Shown here one piece after another: positions 60,839 through 64,000 of a DNA stretch of 64,000 bases. Origin of the DNA: Hordeum vulgare subsp. vulgare (Eukaryota; Streptophyta; Magnoliopsida; Poales; Poaceae); the NCBI RefSeq assembly GCF_904849725.1, contig NC_058521.1, forward strand, positions 347,246,638-347,310,637. Direction: 5' to 3'. The notes under the pieces are model-generated. The model had not been told where the DNA came from, made no database searches, and worked only from the letters and a program-made list of their open reading frames with translations. The translations under genes and the position numbers were made by a program. How positions within the stretch are numbered: position 1 is the stretch's first letter; each line of letters begins with the position of its first letter.

Positions 60839-61755
60839 CACTCTAAAACCTATTTGACTTGTATGCCACATTAACACCCAAAACATCATATGCCAAAAAT
60901 GGCAGTGTGCATATTTGGACATATTCCAAATATGGAATATCCACACACCAAATAAAATCACACAAAAAGATGAATATGATAGGGAGGTCCCACTGGGATA
61001 GACACCAGGGGCCCCTGGTGACTGTCAACCACTAGCTACAGGAGAAAGAAAAAGGGGGCACTCTAAAACCTATTTGACTTATATGCCACATCAACACCCA
61101 AAACAGCATATGCCAAAAATGACAGTGTCCATATTTGGACATATTTCAAATATGAAATATCCACACACCAAATAAAATCACACAAAAATGATAAATATGA
61201 TAGGGAGGTCCCACTGGGATAGACACCAGGGCCCCCTAGTGCATGACATGTGGGCCCTGTGGCCCACTGTCAACCACTAGCTACAGGAGAAAGAAAAAGG
61301 GGGCTATAAACCTATTTGACTTATATGCCACATCAAAAATGGCAGTGTTTATATTTAGACATATTACAAATATGGAATATCCACACACCAAATAAAATCA
61401 TACAAAATAAATAAATATGATAGGGAGGTCCCACTGGGATAGACACCAGGGCCCCCTAGTGCATGACATGTGGGCCCTGTGACCCACTGTCAACCACTTG
61501 CTACAGGAGAAAAAAAGGAACACTCTAAAACCTATTTGACTTATATGCCACACCAACACCCAAAACAGCATATGCCAAAAATGACAGTGTCTATATTTAA
61601 ACATATTCTACATATGAAATATCCACACACCAAATAAAATCACACAAAAAAGATAAATATGATAGAGAGGTCCCACTGGGATAGCACCAAGGCCCCTAGT
61701 GCATGATATGTGGGCCCTGTGGCCCACTGTCAGCCACTAGCTACAGGAGAAAGAT
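60839..61755. repeat. Four-copy tandem repeat of 217-245 bp in the right LTR of A
   Basis: Units are 60839-61058, 61059-61303, 61304-61520 and 61521-61755. Each starts near (CACT)CTAAAACCTATTTGACT and ends near CTAGCTACAGGAGAAAGA. The left LTR has the same unit only once (22478-22720), so amplification happened after insertion of A, or three copies were lost on the left. Confidence 0.9.
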
Positions 61756-62338
61756 AATGCTCCTGAGTTCACTAGCGGCCAACGGTGCCCACGATCTGCT
61801 GCGGGGGTTGCGGCTGCGTACCACTACTGCTGCTAAACGACTGCTGCTACGCTACTCACCGCTGCTACTGCCGCTGGAGCTACTGCACAACACGACAGTA
61901 TACGGCGACGGCGACGGCGACGGCGACGACAGATCCACGTCGAGGCGCAAGCAGAGGGCAAGCAGAGGGGGATGCGAATCCTTATAGAGGGAAGGAGCGT
62001 CGTGGATCAGTGACGGCGATGGGACGACGGCCTGCTGCTGATGTTGCTGCTTCCTGCCGGAGTTGGAGAAGAAGTGGACGACGGGGACGGCGCGTTGGAG
62101 AAGGCCTCAGCATCTCCACTCTACGATATTGGATCCGCCCGACGATGGCGATGCTCGTGGAACCGATGGCGACGACGGAGAGGCACCGTAGGCTGCCGGC
62201 GACGACGACCATTCCACGTTCATGGCGGATCTGCTCTGCTTCTGCTCGAAATAGAGGAGAGGGAGAAGAAAGGAGAACGTGGTGGTGGAGAGGAGGAAGA
62301 GAGAAGGAGAGGAGGAAACCCTAGGGCACGAGGGCCGC

Positions 62339-62346
62339 TTTATAGG
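62339..62346 (-). promoter_or_regulatory. Candidate TATA box of element A, right (5') LTR
   Basis: CCTATAAAGC on the minus strand, conserved with the left LTR (35273-35280) and in the orientation of gag-pol. The 5' LTR is the one that would drive element transcription. Confidence 0.5.
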
Positions 62347-63146
62347 GGAAAACGCCCTCGGTGGGTCTGCCCCCGTGGCCATGGCTGCGCCTTTTACCGC
62401 GGGAATGAGCGGTGGAGGAAGAAAATCAGAGGAGGAAGAGAGAATGCAGGTGGGGACTGCACCAGCGTCCACGCTGGAGTTACTCGCAAGGAGGGGAGAT
62501 GGGTTGGCTGCGGCCCAGGTGGGCTGGGTCGCGCGAAGGGAAGGGAGAGGAGGCCCAGGTGGGCTTCCACTGCTCCTGCAGCTCTCCAAAACCAGAAGGT
62601 TTTTCCCTTGCAAATTAAAACAGAAGCAAAATAAATATAAACTCCACTATTTTAAAAGAGTTTGAGAAAAGGAAAAATAACTTTGAACTCACAAAATTTG
62701 CCTCTGTTTTATAAAATAGGTTTGGGAATTGTTGGGCAAATAAAATTAAAGACCCCAAAAATGCAATTGGCTCTGGTTCTATTTAAAACCAACAGATGAA
62801 AGCCCCACACAAGCTAAGCAACACATGCACAAAATCAAACAGAATATTTAGGGGAGGTCAAACATTTTTAAAAGAGCAAAACAGAAACTTTTATCACAAC
62901 TCACAGTAATTGGGAAGAGAAGGGGTTTTGCAATATTTGGAGAAACAAGGTTTTGATGAGAAGAATAGTTGGATCCCATCACACAATCCTCATAGCACTC
63001 CACACACACCAACAATTAAGATGCAACACAAAACACCTGCTGCGATGGTATGATGCCATGATGCCATGATGCAACAAGTGAAGAAGCCAAACTTAAACTT
63101 TATTTCGACTCCACAACCAAAATGGAAGGTGGCATACAAGGAAGGT

Positions 63147-64000
63147 TGAGGAGCAGGGCAAGGCCCCCCCCCCACCTGTTGATTGTTCCGTGCTAATATA
63201 TTACCAATTTAGAATACTTTTGGTGTATTTATTTACAAACTTATATTATTTTTGAGAACTAACCTATTGACCCAGGGCCAGTGCGAGTTGCTAGTTTCTG
63301 GATGCTTTTCACTTTTCACTTTTTCCATACGAAACGAAGCCCAATTGACCTGAAACTTTTTGGTGATTTTTTTGTGGACCAAAAGAAGACCCGATGAGTA
63401 TTGGAAGAAGGTTGGAGGCCGCACAAGGGTCCCACAAGCCAACAAGGCGCGGGGTAGGGGGCGCCATGATGGCTTGTGCCTCCCTCGTGGCCCTCCCGAT
63501 TGTGTTATCTGGCTTATAAATTTTGTTTTACCCTAGAAACACCAAAAGGATCCCCGAAACACTTTTTGCGCCAAGAAGTCTCTGTTCCTACGGGATGCCA
63601 TCTGGAGCTCTATTACGGCACCCTGCAGGAGGGGGAATTTATCACGAAGGGCCTCTTCATCAACCTTGTTGCCCTCACGATGATGCGTGAATAGTTCAAC
63701 ACTGACCTATGGGTCCATGGCCAGTACCTACATGGAAATCTCTCTGTCTTCATCTTCAATACAATGATCATTGCATCTTCGTTTTGATCCACATGATGTA
63801 ATTCCTTTTGTGCAGTGCATTTGTTTGGTTACGATGTATTGTGGGTTTATGTTCAGATTATTCATGATCAATATTTGAGTCTCTTGTGAATACTTATATG
63901 ATTCTTACGTGCATGATTATGATAGCTTCACAATTCTCTCCGATCTATTAAAATAGTTTGGCCAACTAGATTGATATTTCTTGAGTGACAGATGTGCGTT
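63147..64000 (+). mobile_element. 5' part of another Gypsy-type LTR (E), running off the window
   Basis: From about 63175 (TTGATTGTTCCGTGCTAATA) to the window end, the text follows the order of a widespread Triticeae LTR of the TGATACGTCTCC type: ACTAACCTATTGACCC at 63260, a GC-rich block with GGGGGCGCCATGATGGC at 63456, a TATAAAT at 63513, ACCCTGCAGGAGGGGG at 63620 and TCTTCAATACAATG near 63750. The LTR start is missing; a C10 run lies at the join. There is no gene; the open frame 63476-63694 lies inside the LTR. Confidence 0.65.

Larger units (their letters stand above)
10437..63146 (-). mobile_element. Gypsy element A with very long LTRs, minus strand, host of all nested insertions
   Basis: Two copies of one long sequence flank a minus-strand gag-pol region. 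In plus-strand reading each LTR begins TGTAACGTCC (10437 and 41394), and the left one ends GGCTGTTACA at 36095, giving TGTAAC/GTTACA terminal inverted ends. The left LTR is 10437-13011 + 21888-22810 + 34461-36095 (about 5.1 kb). The right LTR is 41394-42233 + 58503-63146 (about 5.5 kb) and lacks its last ~33 bp. The body is 36096-41393. The primer-binding site (41379-41390) and purine tract (36096-36113) both sit where a minus-strand element needs them. The pol order RT-RNase H-integrase plus a C-terminal chromodomain-like block suggests a chromovirus (Tekay-like) lineage; that lineage is inferred. Confidence 0.85.
58503..63146 (-). repeat. Right LTR of element A, part 2 of 2
   Basis: Collinear with 11276-13011, 21888-22720 and 34674-36062 of the left LTR. 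It differs by a four-fold tandem repeat (60839-61755), by lacking ~300 bp near 61755, and by ending abruptly at 63146 before the last ~33 bp of the LTR. The GC-rich core (61760-62620) gives long overlapping frames on both strands (61785-62324, 62041-62634, 62107-62613). Their left-LTR counterparts are disrupted, so I do not call genes. Confidence 0.88.

Noticed and set aside
61785..62665. Overlapping 168-197-aa frames in the right A LTR, suggesting a captured gene
   Set aside because: The left LTR counterpart (34674-35530) does not keep these frames, and no domain is recognisable.

Overview
The window looks like intergenic DNA from a large grass genome of the wheat/barley tribe (Triticeae). 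I infer this from a BARE-1/WIS/Angela-type Copia element, several Gypsy elements with multi-kilobase LTRs, a CACTA element with TTTGCCGTC-type subterminal repeats and a decayed gypsy-type-transposon (PF04195-like) gene. I recognise no cellular host gene, tRNA gene or rRNA gene. Every convincing coding region is transposon-derived and broken.

Layout, left to right. 1-1040: unclassified repeat DNA. 1177-4013: decayed coiled-coil gypsy-type-transposon gene. 4014-6209: a minus-strand LTR (D) with its primer-binding site and a stub of internal sequence. 6210-10436: an LTR-like fragment (Z) with a GC-rich middle. 10437-63146: one minus-strand Gypsy element (A) whose two LTRs of about 5.1-5.5 kb were torn apart by later insertions. 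The left LTR of A holds a complete Angela-like Copia element (13012-21882, target duplication GTAAC) and a complete plus-strand Gypsy element (B, 22811-34455, target duplication GCTGG, LTRs about 3.9 kb). The body of A (36096-41393) carries a gag-pol-chromodomain pseudogene on the minus strand. The right LTR of A is split by a plus-strand LTR of a related family (C, 42234-58497, target duplication GCCTC). C is itself split by the 3' half of a short-LTR Copia element (54794-56341) and a large CACTA remnant (about 43340-54793). 63147-64000 is the start of another LTR (E), joined to the cut-off end of A.

The CACTA remnant is the most distinctive part. It has an eight-exon tnpA-like gene whose exons 2-8 are fully open with canonical splice sites. 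Next comes an 8-kb array of eleven complete units of about 700 bp plus a partial twelfth. Each complete unit contains a long purine arm followed by a complementary pyrimidine arm centred on GAGCTC, or on a variant of it. A cluster of TTTGYCGTCTGCC motifs in both orientations ends the remnant.

The relative order of insertion can be read from the nesting: Z, then A, then Angela, B and C into A, then the Copia into C, then the CACTA, probably into the Copia. None of the elements looks autonomous: the proteins carry nonsense codons, frameshifts and lost catalytic residues.
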